In this document: one piece after another, positions 1 to 8,628 of the stretch
Layout: each line of letters starts with the position of its first letter
How positions within the stretch are numbered: the stretch's first letter is position 1
Assembly: GCF_000495435.3 (NCBI RefSeq)
Contig: NZ_AXUN02000172.1
Location: forward strand, 1 to 64,000
Length of the DNA: 64,000 nt
From: Youngiibacter fragilis 232.1
GTDB lineage: Bacteria > Bacillota > Clostridia > Clostridiales > Clostridiaceae
Reading direction: 5' to 3'
The notes under the pieces: generated by a model
The model's input: the letters and a program-made list of their open reading frames with translations, nothing else
Database searches by the model: none
Told to the model about the DNA's origin: nothing
Made by a program: the position numbers and the translations under genes

Positions 1-1
1 G

Positions 2-511
2 GCAAAAGTACGTAAAATAAAGCTTGTATCCAGATTAAGCGAATCTGTGACACATAGCCCAAACAAGAATTCACCGAACTTCACCTTCAACAAAGATGCT
101 GGGATGTATGTCTGCAAAGCAGGACACATGAGCATAAAGAAAACAATAACAGGAAAGAAAAAGAGGGAAAAAACCGGTTCGGCAGCAGTAAGAACCTACT
201 TCTTTGATGTTGAGAAGTGTAAGCTTTGCCCGTACCGTGAAGGCTGCTACAAGGAAGGATCAAAGACCAAGTCATTCTCGGGCACATTGATGTCAACTAT
301 CCATTCGGAACAGAAGACATACCAGGAAACTGAAGAATTCAAGGCTCTGGCAAAAGAACGGTATAAAATTGAAGCCAAGAACAGTGAATTGAAACATGGC
401 CATGGTTATGATGTAGCATCAGGACGTGGTCTGTTTGGAATGGAACTACAAGGAGCATTCACCATCTTCGCTGCAAATATGAAGAGGATATTTGCTCTCC
501 TAGGGGACTAA
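2..511 (+). mobile_element. IS1182-family transposase, C-terminal part (5' end outside window)
   Basis: The reading frame is open from the first bases of the window, so only about the last 170 residues of a transposase are present. A cysteine cluster (CKLCPYREGC) is followed by a basic helical segment and a closing stretch, KNSELKHGHGY...ELQGAFTIFAANMKRI. This combination is typical of the C-terminal end of DDE transposases of the IS1182 group, where the last catalytic Glu lies in the KIEAKNSE region. The protein would cut and rejoin DNA at the element's terminal repeats. It is followed by a hairpin and a probable right end of the element. The internal GTG at 47 is not a real start. Whether the copy is intact cannot be told because the 5' part is missing. 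Confidence 0.85.
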
Positions 512-555
512 AGAGTATAAAATAGCTGCTCCTGAGCTTACGTAACTCAAAAAAG

Positions 556-594
556 GAAGATAAGATGGTCCGAATTCCGTACCATCTTATCTTC
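556..594. terminator. 14-bp perfect inverted repeat after transposase
   Basis: The arms 556-569 and 581-594 are perfectly complementary around an 11-nt loop containing GAATTC. No long T tract follows, so this could be a transcription-blocking hairpin inside the insertion sequence rather than a canonical terminator. Confidence 0.55.
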
Positions 595-611
595 TACTCA
601 AATCATGCTAA

Positions 612-650
612 TTTTTAGGGGCTTTTTCAGTGCCCTCACGGGGTGCCGTC
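612..650. repeat. Probable right terminal inverted repeat of the IS1182-type element
   Basis: The stretch GGGGCTTTTTCAGTGCCCTC around 619-638 resembles the ends I associate with IS1182-like elements, and it lies about 110 bp after the transposase stop. The matching left end is outside the window, so the boundary and any target-site duplication cannot be confirmed. Confidence 0.4.
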
Positions 651-716
651 TCTTTTTTTTATTGGAATACAGTCCGGAATATCTTACAATCTGATCAAAT
701 ATGTCAGCAATCTGAA

Positions 717-827
717 CAATCCACAAGTCTTTTGTGGGCAATGTGGATAAGTGTGGAAAACCTGTGGATTGCCGTCACACGCTGGTACATATGGCCTTAT
801 CGTATATCAGCCTGAAAGTTATCCACA
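717..827. promoter_or_regulatory. DnaA-box cluster
   Basis: Two perfect TTATCCACA boxes are present, at 742-750 (minus strand) and 819-827 (plus strand). Weaker boxes lie at 717-725, 733-741, 752-760 and 763-771. The four minus-strand boxes between 733 and 771 are spaced 9-11 bp apart, close to one helical turn. An AT-rich stretch follows. No dnaA, dnaN or rpmH gene is in the window, so this may be an accessory DnaA-titrating or regulatory cluster rather than the origin. Confidence 0.6.
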
Positions 828-875
828 GGCCTGTTATTGTTTACGGTTTATTCTTTGTTTTGACATGGAATGGTT

Positions 876-904
876 TCATTTTGAATTGCATGACAGAATA
901 TAAT
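876..904 (+). promoter_or_regulatory. Promoter for osmoprotectant ABC operon
   Basis: A perfect TATAAT -10 box at 899-904 lies 27 bases before the AGGAGG of the first gene. The -35 region at 17-bp spacing (876-881, TCATTT) is poor. A TTGACA at 860-865 is too far away to pair with it. Confidence 0.45.
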
Positions 905-940
905 TAATGAAAGATGCCTTTTTTGGCTTTAGGAGGACAA

Positions 941-1891
941 ATGATGAGATTGAAAAAGCTAATGATAAGTGGAATAGCGGCTGCTTCCATACTGACTCTT
1001 TCCGCGTGCGGAAGCAAATCTGAGGAGCCTGCAGTAAAGAACCAGGGTGATCCCATAACTGTCGGCTCATTTGTTGACACTGAGGGTGGTATCCTCGGCA
1101 ACATAATACTTCTAGCTCTCGAGGACAAGGGATATGTCATTGAGGACAAGGTTCAGTTCGGGACACCGGACGTCCACAGGAATGCTCTTTTGCAGGCTGA
1201 GCTTGATATAGGGGTGGATTACACAGGAAACGGGCAGTATTATGTTGAAGGCTACGAGGAATCAGTATGGGTAAAAGCAGATTCCGCATACGAATCAATA
1301 AGGACGGCTGATGAGAAGAACGGACTTTTATGGATGACACCTGCAAAGGCAAACAATACCGAGGCGATTGCCGTAACCAAGGACTTTTCGGAAAAGAACA
1401 GCGTGAAGAGCCTTGCTGACCTTGCTGCCTACATAAACAAGGGTGGAGAGATAAAGTTCATAACCAGCCAGCTGTTTGCTGAAAAGGAAGCGGGACTTCT
1501 GGGGATTGAAAAGGCATATGGCTTCAAGTTCCAGCCATCACAGCTGGTGCTGCTGCCCCATGGAAACACTGCGGAGACGCTGAAGGCGCTGTCTGAGGGA
1601 CGCGACGGGATAAATGCAGCCCTCGCATATGCAACAGACGGCTCACTCGTTGACCTTGGCCTTGTTGTCCTGGAAGACCCCATGTCTATCCCGCCGGTAT
1701 ATGAGCCGGCACCAATCGTAAGGAAGGAGACTGCGGACAAGTATCCTGAGGTCAAGGAGACACTTGATACCCTCTTCGCAGGACTCAGCAAGGAAAAGCT
1801 GCAGGAGATGAACAAGAAGGTCATAGTTGATGGTGCATCTCCGAAGGATGTAGCTGAAGCATACCTTAAGGAAGCAGGCATACTCGATTAG
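941..1891 (+). CDS. Osmoprotectant/glycine betaine ABC transporter substrate-binding lipoprotein (OpuBC/OsmX-like)
   Basis: This lipoprotein captures an osmoprotectant (glycine betaine, choline, carnitine or similar) outside the cell and delivers it to the permeases encoded next to it. The ATG at 941 is chosen because AGGAGG lies at 931-936; an in-frame ATG at 914 has no such site. The N-terminus is a lipoprotein signal ending in LTLSAC with Cys23 as lipid anchor. The mature part has the OpuAC/QAT fold pattern, including ITVGSFVDTEGGILG near its start and DVHRNALLQAELDIGVDYTGNG, where the ligand site is built. It is 316 residues, usual for the family. The first permease starts 4 bases after its stop, so this is the first gene of a four-gene operon. 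The exact ligand cannot be read from sequence. Confidence 0.9.
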   Translation: MMRLKKLMISGIAAASILTLSACGSKSEEPAVKNQGDPITVGSFVDTEGGILGNIILLALEDKGYVIEDKVQFGTPDVHRNALLQAELDIGVDYTGNGQYYVEGYEESVWVKADSAYESIRTADEKNGLLWMTPAKANNTEAIAVTKDFSEKNSVKSLADLAAYINKGGEIKFITSQLFAEKEAGLLGIEKAYGFKFQPSQLVLLPHGNTAETLKALSEGRDGINAALAYATDGSLVDLGLVVLEDPMSIPPVYEPAPIVRKETADKYPEVKETLDTLFAGLSKEKLQEMNKKVIVDGASPKDVAEAYLKEAGILD

Positions 1892-1894
1892 GCG

Positions 1895-3058
1895 GTGGTT
1901 CATTTGGTAAGGAAACCTGAAGGCACTCTGCTGATTTTTGCAGCAGCAGGCCTTGCTTCGACATTGTTACTTGACTTTGCACAGGCGAAGCCAAACAGGA
2001 TACTGAGTGGGGTGGGACTCGGGGCATTTGAATTCCTTGGCATCTATGGGGGTATCCTGGTTATCGCATTCGCGGTCATAATAGTCTCATCTGTCCAGAG
2101 TGACGTAAAGAGGAGACACTTGATATCAGGAATGGCAGCTTCCGCAGGAATTGCGGCGCTGCTTCTTTCTGTTGGTCCCATGGCTTCTAAAGCACTGCCT
2201 CCAGGTACGTCTCCAAGGATAAGCATAGCACCTGGGGTCTACGTTACCCTCCTCTGCCTATATATAATCCTGGGAACATCCATGAGAAGGCTCAAGGGAC
2301 ATAGGTATCTCAAGTATGCCTTTGTTATGGTCGCAGCCGCCGCTGCAGTTTTTGCAGTTGCATCCGGAAGCCTGTCAGATCTCTCCATAATGAAGGAGTA
2401 CCAGGTGAAGAGGTCCCAGTTTGCAGGGAACCTTAAGACACACCTGTTCCTGTCCTTCGGGTCCACCCTTGCTGCCGCAGTGATTGCAATGCCGTTTGGA
2501 TACCTTGCCTACAAGAAACCGGGGCTTGAGGGGAAGATAATGACCCCCATGGCTTTCTTCGAGACCATACCGTCATTGTCCCTGTTCGGGATTCTTATGG
2601 TACCCCTTGGCTATCTCGGAAGCATTGGTATCTTCAAGGCGATGGGAGTGAGCGGCATAGGCTGGGCTCCTGCATTCATAGCGCTTACACTTTACGGGCT
2701 TCTGCCGATAGCGCGGAATACCCTGGCTGGCTTCAAGAATGTCGACACTGGAGTAGTTGAAGCGGCTGAAGGGATGGGGATGGGAAAAGGAGGGGTGCTC
2801 TGGAAAATAGAGCTTCCTCTTGCGTTTCCTGTTATATTCGCAGGAATAAGGGTCGCACTTGTTCAGGCAATAGGTGGAGCGGTCCTTGCAGGGCTTGTCG
2901 GAGGCGGGGGACTCGGGAGCTTCGTTTTCCTGGGGCTTGCAGAAGCGTCAAGTGACCTGGTGCTGCTGGGAGTCATGCCTATAGTACTCATGACGCTATT
3001 AGGTGACGGGCTTATGAAGGCGGTTGTAAAGAGGCTTGAGATAGGAGGTGCGATATGA
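1895..3058 (+). CDS. Osmoprotectant ABC transporter permease (long form)
   Basis: This is an integral membrane permease of the OpuB/OpuC/YehW type. The C-terminal half (about residues 180-387) is a binding-protein-dependent transport module whose EAA loop (EAAEGMGMG, about 289-297) contacts the ATPase. The first 180 residues form an additional multi-helix membrane segment absent from the second permease of the operon, which explains the length of 387 versus 241. The start is a GTG at 1895 directly after the binding-protein stop; a TTG at 1904 is an alternative. Its last bases overlap the ATPase start as ATGA, indicating translational coupling. Confidence 0.9.
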   Translation: MVHLVRKPEGTLLIFAAAGLASTLLLDFAQAKPNRILSGVGLGAFEFLGIYGGILVIAFAVIIVSSVQSDVKRRHLISGMAASAGIAALLLSVGPMASKALPPGTSPRISIAPGVYVTLLCLYIILGTSMRRLKGHRYLKYAFVMVAAAAAVFAVASGSLSDLSIMKEYQVKRSQFAGNLKTHLFLSFGSTLAAAVIAMPFGYLAYKKPGLEGKIMTPMAFFETIPSLSLFGILMVPLGYLGSIGIFKAMGVSGIGWAPAFIALTLYGLLPIARNTLAGFKNVDTGVVEAAEGMGMGKGGVLWKIELPLAFPVIFAGIRVALVQAIGGAVLAGLVGGGGLGSFVFLGLAEASSDLVLLGVMPIVLMTLLGDGLMKAVVKRLEIGGAI

Positions 3059-3975
3059 TCAGGCTGGAGCATGTTACAAAGGAATATGACGGGTTCAAGG
3101 CCTGCGATGACGTTACCTTCACTGTAGGGAAGGGTGAGATACTTGTCATACTGGGGCCATCAGGCTGTGGCAAATCAACGACATTGAGGCTTATCAACAG
3201 GATGGTGGAGAGGACTTCAGGAAGTATAGAGGTAAATGGCAGGAATGTGGATTCGGTAAAGGGTGAAGAGCTAAGGCGGGGGATTGGCTATGTCATTCAG
3301 AACACCGGACTCTTTCCTCATATGAGGGTGGACAGGAATATCTCCACAGTTCCTTCAATACTTGGATGGGAACAGAAAAGGGCAGATGACAGGGTAAAGG
3401 AGATGCTTGACCTTGTAGGGCTTGACTATGAGAGGTATTCGAAAAAGTACCCAAGGGAACTGTCCGGAGGAGAGGCTCAGAGGGTTGGCGTCGCAAGGGC
3501 TCTTGCTTCAGATCCCGATATAGTGCTTATGGATGAGCCCTTTGGTGCGGTAGACCCGATAAACAGGCTCAGGCTCCAGAAGGAATTCTCCCAGATTCAG
3601 AGGAAGCTCCACAAGACAGTTGTATTTGTTACCCACGATGTTGAGGAGGCCATGCTCCTTGGTGACAGGATATGCATCATGAGGCAGGGTAAGGTAGTGC
3701 AGATCGGAACTCCTGAGGAGATAGTCCTGAAGCCATGCGATGACTTCGTTGAGAGCTTCTTCGGAGCTGAAGGTGCGCTGAAGCTGCTGTCAAGGTACAG
3801 GACCGCTGATTATATGGAGGATGTCCCTGCTGAGGGAGAGTCGCTCCTCAAGGATTCAAGCCTGAAGGAGGCCCTCGCTTCAATGATACTTGAAGGGAAG
3901 GAAAGGGTTCCTGTAGGGGGAGGAAGTGTTTCGCTCGCATCCATACTGGGAGCGCTAAGGAGGGAAGTACCATGA
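3055..3975 (+). CDS. Osmoprotectant ABC transporter ATP-binding protein
   Basis: This is the cytoplasmic ATPase that powers the importer. Walker A is GPSGCGKST (34-42), the Q loop is at Q82, the signature is LSGGE (136-140), Walker B is DIVLMDE (155-161) and the switch His is 194. This is the set expected of the ProV/OpuCA family. At 306 residues it is shorter than OpuCA proteins with two CBS domains. The tail after residue 240 (RYRTADYMEDVPAEGESL...) looks like a single remnant CBS-like unit, so ionic-strength gating by a tandem CBS pair is probably absent. It overlaps both neighbours by 4 bases (ATGA), showing a coupled operon. Confidence 0.93.
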   Translation: MIRLEHVTKEYDGFKACDDVTFTVGKGEILVILGPSGCGKSTTLRLINRMVERTSGSIEVNGRNVDSVKGEELRRGIGYVIQNTGLFPHMRVDRNISTVPSILGWEQKRADDRVKEMLDLVGLDYERYSKKYPRELSGGEAQRVGVARALASDPDIVLMDEPFGAVDPINRLRLQKEFSQIQRKLHKTVVFVTHDVEEAMLLGDRICIMRQGKVVQIGTPEEIVLKPCDDFVESFFGAEGALKLLSRYRTADYMEDVPAEGESLLKDSSLKEALASMILEGKERVPVGGGSVSLASILGALRREVP

Positions 3976-4697
3976 AGGTAAGGAGAATGCTTCCATCTGG
4001 TGCCCTCATTGCGTTGCTGTCACTTATGCTCATTTACTCAAGGGAATTCGAGATATTCATGTACGACATCTTTGAAACAAAGACCCAGACAGGTTCAAGG
4101 ACACCGCTTCTGGTGCTGTTTACAGAGCACCTGAAAATGGTGGTCGTCTCCGGGGTGATTGCCGTGGCACTGGGACTTGCCATCGGGATATTCATAAGCT
4201 CAGGATACGGCAGGGAGTACAGGGATGCATTCGAGGAGATAATAAGCCTCGGACAGGCATTCCCGTCAGCGGCGCTCCTTGCCCTGGTGGTGCCTGTAGT
4301 AGGCTACGGCTCTGAAGGTGCCCTCATAGCTCTCGTCATCTATGCGCTAATGCCCATAGTCTACAACACATATGCGGGCCTAACGGGTGTTGACCCTGAC
4401 TGCATAGAGGCTGCAAGGGGAATGGGAATGGAGGACATTAGGATATTCACGAAGATAAGGCTGCCTCTTGCAGCAAACGTCATCCTTGCCGGCATCCGGA
4501 CATCCCTTGTCATAAACATAAGTGCTGCGACACTAGCCGCAGCTGTGGGAGCCGGAGGTCTCGGGGTGCTTGTGGTAAACGGAGTCAAGGCCTTCGACCC
4601 GGTCCTCATACTGGAGGGTGCGATACCTGTATCCCTTATGGCTGTAATAGCTGACCTGGTGATGAAGGAAATTGAAAGGAAGCTCAGCTACAGCTGA
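3972..4697 (+). CDS. Osmoprotectant ABC transporter permease (short form)
   Basis: This is the second membrane subunit of the importer, 241 residues with about six membrane segments. The coupling helix motif EAARGMGMED (about 146-155) matches the EAA loop of the first permease, so the two probably form a heterodimeric channel. Transcription of the operon likely ends at the strong hairpin that begins at its stop codon. The start overlaps the ATPase stop by ATGA. Confidence 0.92.
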   Translation: MKVRRMLPSGALIALLSLMLIYSREFEIFMYDIFETKTQTGSRTPLLVLFTEHLKMVVVSGVIAVALGLAIGIFISSGYGREYRDAFEEIISLGQAFPSAALLALVVPVVGYGSEGALIALVIYALMPIVYNTYAGLTGVDPDCIEAARGMGMEDIRIFTKIRLPLAANVILAGIRTSLVINISAATLAAAVGAGGLGVLVVNGVKAFDPVLILEGAIPVSLMAVIADLVMKEIERKLSYS

Positions 4698-4724
4698 AAG
4701 GACCCGGAAATCCGGGTCCTTTCA
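4695..4724. terminator. Terminator-like hairpin between convergent genes
   Basis: Near-perfect arms of about 13-14 bp (4695-4708 with 4711-4724) flank a tiny loop. No U tract follows on either strand, so it may act as a bidirectional block between the ABC operon and the convergent HAD gene. Confidence 0.6.
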
Positions 4725-4801
4725 AAATCATCCTGATTATTGTCATCTGAAAATCATGATGGAGAATATCCTGTCTCAACATATCCGAAATGGATCTTTC
4801 T

Positions 4802-5674
4802 TCAGGCTTTCCTGCTTACCTTGCCATCCATTGCAGCAAGAAGGAATTTTGCCGCACCCTCATGGTCATTGTCATCGCTTATATAGTCTGCGATCTTCAG
4901 AAGCTGGTCCACTGAATTGGACATGGCTCCCTTTATGCCCGCGATCCTGATCATTGAGGTGTCGTTGTAGTTGTCACCGATGGCAGCCACATCATCCAGG
5001 CTTATGCCCTTCAGCTCGCAAAGGCGCTTCAGTGCCTCTCCCTTGGAGGCTTTGCTGGAGGTAACCTCAAAATTGTATTTCCATGACGAGAAGGTCAGCA
5101 GGTTCTTGTTCATTGAGAAGTAGTCCATACCGCTCCTTATCTTGTGCTTGTAAGCGCTGATGCTGGATATGGTGTTCGCATGGTCAATGCTCGAAAGGAT
5201 GTCTTCAAGAGTCGGTACTATCTTCAGGTTTCCCTGTGAGAGTACCAGGCCGAGAACGTCCTTGTAGAGCTGCTCCCTCTTCTGTGAATCCTTGCCGAGG
5301 TCTTCGAGCTCCTGCTTGAGAAGGTCAATGCTTCCCTGGGTCACATAAGTGAATTCATCAGTGGATGCTTCAAATTCCAGGCTGTGGTCCTCAAGATACT
5401 TCATCACGGCTGCTGCCTCGTCTATCGGTATGGATGTTGTCATCAGTTTTTTCCCGTCCTTGTCATGAAGGCTCGCTCCATTGCTGGAGATGACATAGGG
5501 AGAGATGCCAAATCCGCTGATCTTGCCCATTATGTCAGCGTATGACCTGCCTGAAGCGATGCAGACTTCAATTCCGGCAGCAACAGCCTTTCTAAGTGCC
5601 GCAATCCCGAATTCTGTTGACCTGTGTTCCGAGTCCAGCAATGTTCCGTCAAGATCTGTAACAAATAATCTCAT
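4802..5674 (-). CDS. Cof-type HAD-superfamily phosphatase
   Basis: This is a soluble haloacid-dehalogenase phosphatase of the Cof/IIB subfamily, hydrolysing a sugar phosphate or similar small phosphoester. The nucleophile motif is DLDGT with Asp7 and Asp9, SGRSY is motif II, and GDNYND (about 233-238) carries the Mg-binding acids. The start at 5674 is chosen because the complement of CCTCCT (5681-5686) gives AGGAGG 6 bases upstream and the protein begins MRLFVTDLDG. An upstream in-frame extension lacks family similarity. The length of 290 is a little above the usual 270. It is transcribed alone, divergent from tryptophanase. The substrate is unknown. Confidence 0.88.
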   Translation of the reverse strand: MRLFVTDLDGTLLDSEHRSTEFGIAALRKAVAAGIEVCIASGRSYADIMGKISGFGISPYVISSNGASLHDKDGKKLMTTSIPIDEAAAVMKYLEDHSLEFEASTDEFTYVTQGSIDLLKQELEDLGKDSQKREQLYKDVLGLVLSQGNLKIVPTLEDILSSIDHANTISSISAYKHKIRSGMDYFSMNKNLLTFSSWKYNFEVTSSKASKGEALKRLCELKGISLDDVAAIGDNYNDTSMIRIAGIKGAMSNSVDQLLKIADYISDDNDHEGAAKFLLAAMDGKVSRKA

Positions 5675-5796
5675 AAACTTCCTCCTGAACCGTGTTGCCA
5701 TAAGTATAACACCTGAATAGGTTTTCAAAGAACAACAAATTTCTGAAAAGCACCCAGACAGCTTGAGTATCAGTGAATAACGCATATTTTTCCGCC

Positions 5797-5835
5797 TGTA
5801 AACGTTTTGACAGAAGGCGGGGTTGGTGATAACCT
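5797..5835 (+). promoter_or_regulatory. tnaA promoter with near-cre sequence
   Basis: A perfect TTGACA -35 box is at 5807-5812, but the -10 at 17-bp spacing (TAACCT, 5830-5835) is weak. TGTAAACGTTTTGA at 5797-5810 resembles a catabolite-responsive element with one clear mismatch and overlaps the -35 box. That would fit glucose repression of tryptophan catabolism. Confidence 0.35.
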
Positions 5836-5884
5836 GAATATTGGATATTATAGCCGCAGCTATTGATGGTCAAGGAGGTATTCC

Positions 5885-7267
5885 ATGAACTCTGGTTATT
5901 TTGCAGAACCGTTCAGGATAAGGATGGTGGAACCGATAAGGGTCCTTTCAGAAGAGGAAAGGCTTGCCAGGATACAAGAGGCAGGCTTCAATGTTTTCAA
6001 TCTCAGGGCGGAGGATGTCTACATAGACCTTCTCACTGACAGCGGTACCGGGGCCATGAGCGCAAGGCAATGGGCAGGGATGATGATGGGAGACGAATCC
6101 TATTCGGGTGCAAGGAGCTACTACAACCTCATGGATGCATGCTCTGAGGTCTTCGGCTGCAGATATTTCCAGCCTGTCCACCAGGGAAGGGCGGCAGAGA
6201 AGATAGTAATGCCCATCCTGCTTGGGAAGGGGAAGATTTCCATAGCTAACATGCACTTTGACACAACAAGGGCACATGTTGAGATAGCCGGAGGAAGGGC
6301 TATCGACTGCGTTGTTCCTGAAGCGGAGGATACGTCAAGCGTAGCGCCGTTCAAGGGGAACATGGACATAGGCACTCTGAGGCGGCTGGTTGAAGAGAAC
6401 GGAAAGGAAAAAGTGGGAGTGGTCATAATGACCATAACGAACAACAGTGCCGGAGGACAGCCGGTTTCAATGGAGAACATAAGGGAAACGTCGAAGTTAT
6501 GCAATGGATATGGAATACCGTTCATGATCGATGCCGCCAGATTCGCTGAAAATGCCTTCTTCATAAAGGAAAGGGAACCCGGATACCAGGATGTCACAAT
6601 TGAAGATATCGTACGGGAGTGCTTTTCCTATGCCGACCTTTTCACCATGTCGGCGAAGAAGGATGCCATCGTAAACATAGGCGGCCTTATAGGAGTAAGG
6701 GAGGATGCAGCGCTCTTCGAGAAGGTAAAGGCGCTTACGATACCCTCCGAAGGTTTCATATCCTATGGCGGACTTGCAGGCAGGGACCTTGAGGCCATGG
6801 CCATTGGCTTAAAGGAAGGCATTGACCTTGATTACCTGAGGTACAGGACAGGACAGCCAAGGTATCTTGGCGAAAGGCTTAAGGAGGCAGGAATTCCATT
6901 CCAGTCCCCTGCCGGAGGGCATGCGATATTCGTGGACGCAGGGAGGCTTCTCCCCCACATTCCCTACAATGAGTTTCCGGCACAGGCGCTTGCGATCGAG
7001 CTCTACAAGGAAGCTGGGATAAGGGCATGTGACATAGGGTCATTCATGCTTGGAAGGGATCCTGACACCAGGGAGCAGCTGAAGTCGAAATTCGAGTTTA
7101 CAAGGCTTGCAATCCCGAGGAGGGTATATACACAGTCACATATTGATGTCGTTGCAGACGCCCTGGCAGAAATAGGGAAAAGGGCAGACAAGCTGAGAGG
7201 CTACAGGATAACCTGGGAGCCGGAGGTATTGAGGCATTTCACGGCAAGGCTTGAGCCGATAAGGTAG
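5885..7267 (+). CDS. tnaA: Tryptophanase (tryptophan indole-lyase)
   Basis: This PLP enzyme splits tryptophan into indole, pyruvate and ammonia. The PLP lysine lies in MSAKKD (Lys259). Beta-eliminating lyases can be tryptophanases or tyrosine phenol-lyases, and three positions that separate them all read as tryptophanase. Asp126 in HFDTT stands where tyrosine phenol-lyase has Thr. Ile384 in [13 protein letters not shown] replaces the Arg of tyrosine phenol-lyase. His451 in RHFTARL replaces its Phe. At 460 residues it is of normal length. The ribosome binding site AAGGAGG is strong. No tnaC-like leader peptide with a Trp residue was seen upstream, and no linked tryptophan permease is present. 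A hairpin terminator follows. Confidence 0.9.
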   Translation: MNSGYFAEPFRIRMVEPIRVLSEEERLARIQEAGFNVFNLRAEDVYIDLLTDSGTGAMSARQWAGMMMGDESYSGARSYYNLMDACSEVFGCRYFQPVHQGRAAEKIVMPILLGKGKISIANMHFDTTRAHVEIAGGRAIDCVVPEAEDTSSVAPFKGNMDIGTLRRLVEENGKEKVGVVIMTITNNSAGGQPVSMENIRETSKLCNGYGIPFMIDAARFAENAFFIKEREPGYQDVTIEDIVRECFSYADLFTMSAKKDAIVNIGGLIGVREDAALFEKVKALTIPSEGFISYGGLAGRDLEAMAIGLKEGIDLDYLRYRTGQPRYLGERLKEAGIPFQSPAGGHAIFVDAGRLLPHIPYNEFPAQALAIELYKEAGIRACDIGSFMLGRDPDTREQLKSKFEFTRLAIPRRVYTQSHIDVVADALAEIGKRADKLRGYRITWEPEVLRHFTARLEPIR

Positions 7268-7274
7268 CATTTGT

Positions 7275-7305
7275 TGCCGGCAGAAACTGATCTGCCGGCA
7301 TTTCC
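7275..7305 (+). terminator. Terminator after tnaA
   Basis: A perfect 9-bp stem, TGCCGGCAG (7275-7283) with 7292-7300, has an 8-nt loop and a short T run after it. Confidence 0.65.
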
Positions 7306-7385
7306 ATGCTTATTTTCCCCGATGTTCACAAAAAATACATGACTTTTGCTACAATGATATTAATAGGATTAAAGGAAGGTAAGAT

Positions 7386-7949
7386 ATGGAAGAAAGAAGC
7401 AATTTGAGGAAGGCAGCGATGATATTCCTGTTTTTCGTAAGGATCGGGGCTTTCACCTTCGGCGGTGGCTGGTCGATCCTTGCACAGATGCAGAAGGAGT
7501 TCGTTGAAAAAAGGCAGTGGCTTACAAACGAGGAGCTTATGGATATAGCCTCGGTGGGAAGGTCGCTTCCTGGTATCATGATTACCAATATAAGCGTAAT
7601 CTTCGGATACAGGATGGGAGGTGCAGTGTGCGGTACTGCAGCGGCAATAGGTGTCAGCCTGCCTTCAATATTCATCCTTTCTGTCGTGACGCTCTTCTAT
7701 GACAAACTGAGGGATACCCCGTACATGGCAAGGGCCTTTGTCGGGATCAGGGCCGCCGTCGTACCGATAATCGGTTCAGCGGCTCTGGCGCTAAGGAAGG
7801 CATCTCTGAAGGATACCGCCGGATGGCTGATTGCAGGCGCAGCAATTCTTCTTGGCCTCTTCACTGACATTTCAAGCATTTGGGTTGTTGTCGCAGGCGC
7901 AGCTGTGGGGCTTGCTATAAGAGGAGGTGGAGAAAATGGTGCTTCTTGA
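7386..7949 (+). CDS. chrA: Chromate transporter, short-chain CHR protein (first of pair)
   Basis: This is a membrane protein of the CHR family, 187 residues, equivalent to one half of the long ChrA proteins. The conserved N-terminal signature FVRIGAFTFGGGWSILAQMQ and the W-L-T-N-E-E-L motif are clear, followed by four to five further hydrophobic segments. In other bacteria such pairs expel chromate or move related oxyanions; the physiological substrate here is not shown by sequence. It overlaps the second CHR gene by 14 bases, so both halves are made together and probably form a heterodimer. Confidence 0.88.
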   Translation: MEERSNLRKAAMIFLFFVRIGAFTFGGGWSILAQMQKEFVEKRQWLTNEELMDIASVGRSLPGIMITNISVIFGYRMGGAVCGTAAAIGVSLPSIFILSVVTLFYDKLRDTPYMARAFVGIRAAVVPIIGSAALALRKASLKDTAGWLIAGAAILLGLFTDISSIWVVVAGAAVGLAIRGGGENGAS

Positions 7950-8463
7950 CCTTTTCACGGCATTCGTCAAGATTGGGTTCACGAGCTTTGGAGGGCTGTC
8001 AATGATACCTCTCATAAGCTCGGAGATGATGATCAACGGATGGATGACATCCACTGAGGTGCTCGATATCGTGGCTATAGCTGAGATGACACCAGGACCC
8101 CTCGGTATCAATGCGGCCACATTCGCAGGTATGCGAGTGGCAGGGATACCAGGTGCCCTCAGCGCTACCCTCGGTGTACTTGTCCCCAGCCTTTCACTTA
8201 CAATGGCGGCAGCCATATTCCTTTCAGCCTTCAGGGATAATGAGGTCCTGAGGAGGATAATGAAGGGGGTAAGGCCTGTGTGCATGGGGCTGATACTTGC
8301 CACCATGGTTTCCCTGGGGCGAGAAAGCTACTTTGCAGGAAGCGAGCCATTATGGACAGGAATAGCCATCGGTCTTGTGGAATCTTTCATCATTTTCAGA
8401 TGGAAGCCTGGGGTACCTGTGATAATTGCATCTGCAGCGGCTTTGGGGCTGATCTTCGCATGA
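7936..8463 (+). CDS. chrA: Chromate transporter, short-chain CHR protein (second of pair)
   Basis: This is the partner CHR-family membrane protein, 175 residues, with its own family signature (FVKIGFTSFGGLSMIPLI) and ATFAGMRVAGIPGAL, and roughly six hydrophobic segments. The ATG at 7936 is selected because GAGGAGG at 7921-7927 gives ideal spacing; a GTG at 7927 lies inside that site. The start lies within the end of the first CHR gene. It is expected to insert with opposite topology to its partner, as proposed for short-chain CHR pairs. There is no sign of a chromate-responsive regulator nearby. Confidence 0.86.
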   Translation: MVLLDLFTAFVKIGFTSFGGLSMIPLISSEMMINGWMTSTEVLDIVAIAEMTPGPLGINAATFAGMRVAGIPGALSATLGVLVPSLSLTMAAAIFLSAFRDNEVLRRIMKGVRPVCMGLILATMVSLGRESYFAGSEPLWTGIAIGLVESFIIFRWKPGVPVIIASAAALGLIFA

Positions 8464-8536
8464 TGTGAATTTAGTATCATATTTTGAAATGATGCAGGAT
8501 TACATTTTTAAACTTTCATTTTTTGAAGCCTGGACT

Positions 8537-8576
8537 GCATGTCTGTATTGACATGCGAGTGTGCATAATATACAAT
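8537..8576 (+). promoter_or_regulatory. Promoter of TRAP operon with overlapping inverted repeat
   Basis: TTGACA (8548-8553), a 17-bp spacer and TACAAT (8571-8576) form an almost consensus promoter. The perfect inverted repeat GCATGTC-N6-GACATGC (8537-8543 and 8550-8556) covers the -35 box and is a likely operator. Confidence 0.7.
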
Positions 8577-8628
8577 TCACTTAATATTTATCCATAATAA
8601 TCATCTATCATACGGGAGGCTACGAATA

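Noticed and set aside
630-815. 61-codon open frame across the DnaA-box region
   Set aside because: It covers the DnaA boxes and lacks a ribosome site; the sequence is better explained as regulatory.
717-827. Replication origin (oriC)
   Set aside because: DnaA boxes are present, but dnaA, dnaN, recF, gyrB or rpmH are not nearby, so only a DnaA-box cluster is claimed.
5885-7267. Tyrosine phenol-lyase
   Set aside because: Three specificity positions (Asp126, Ile384, His451) match tryptophanase.
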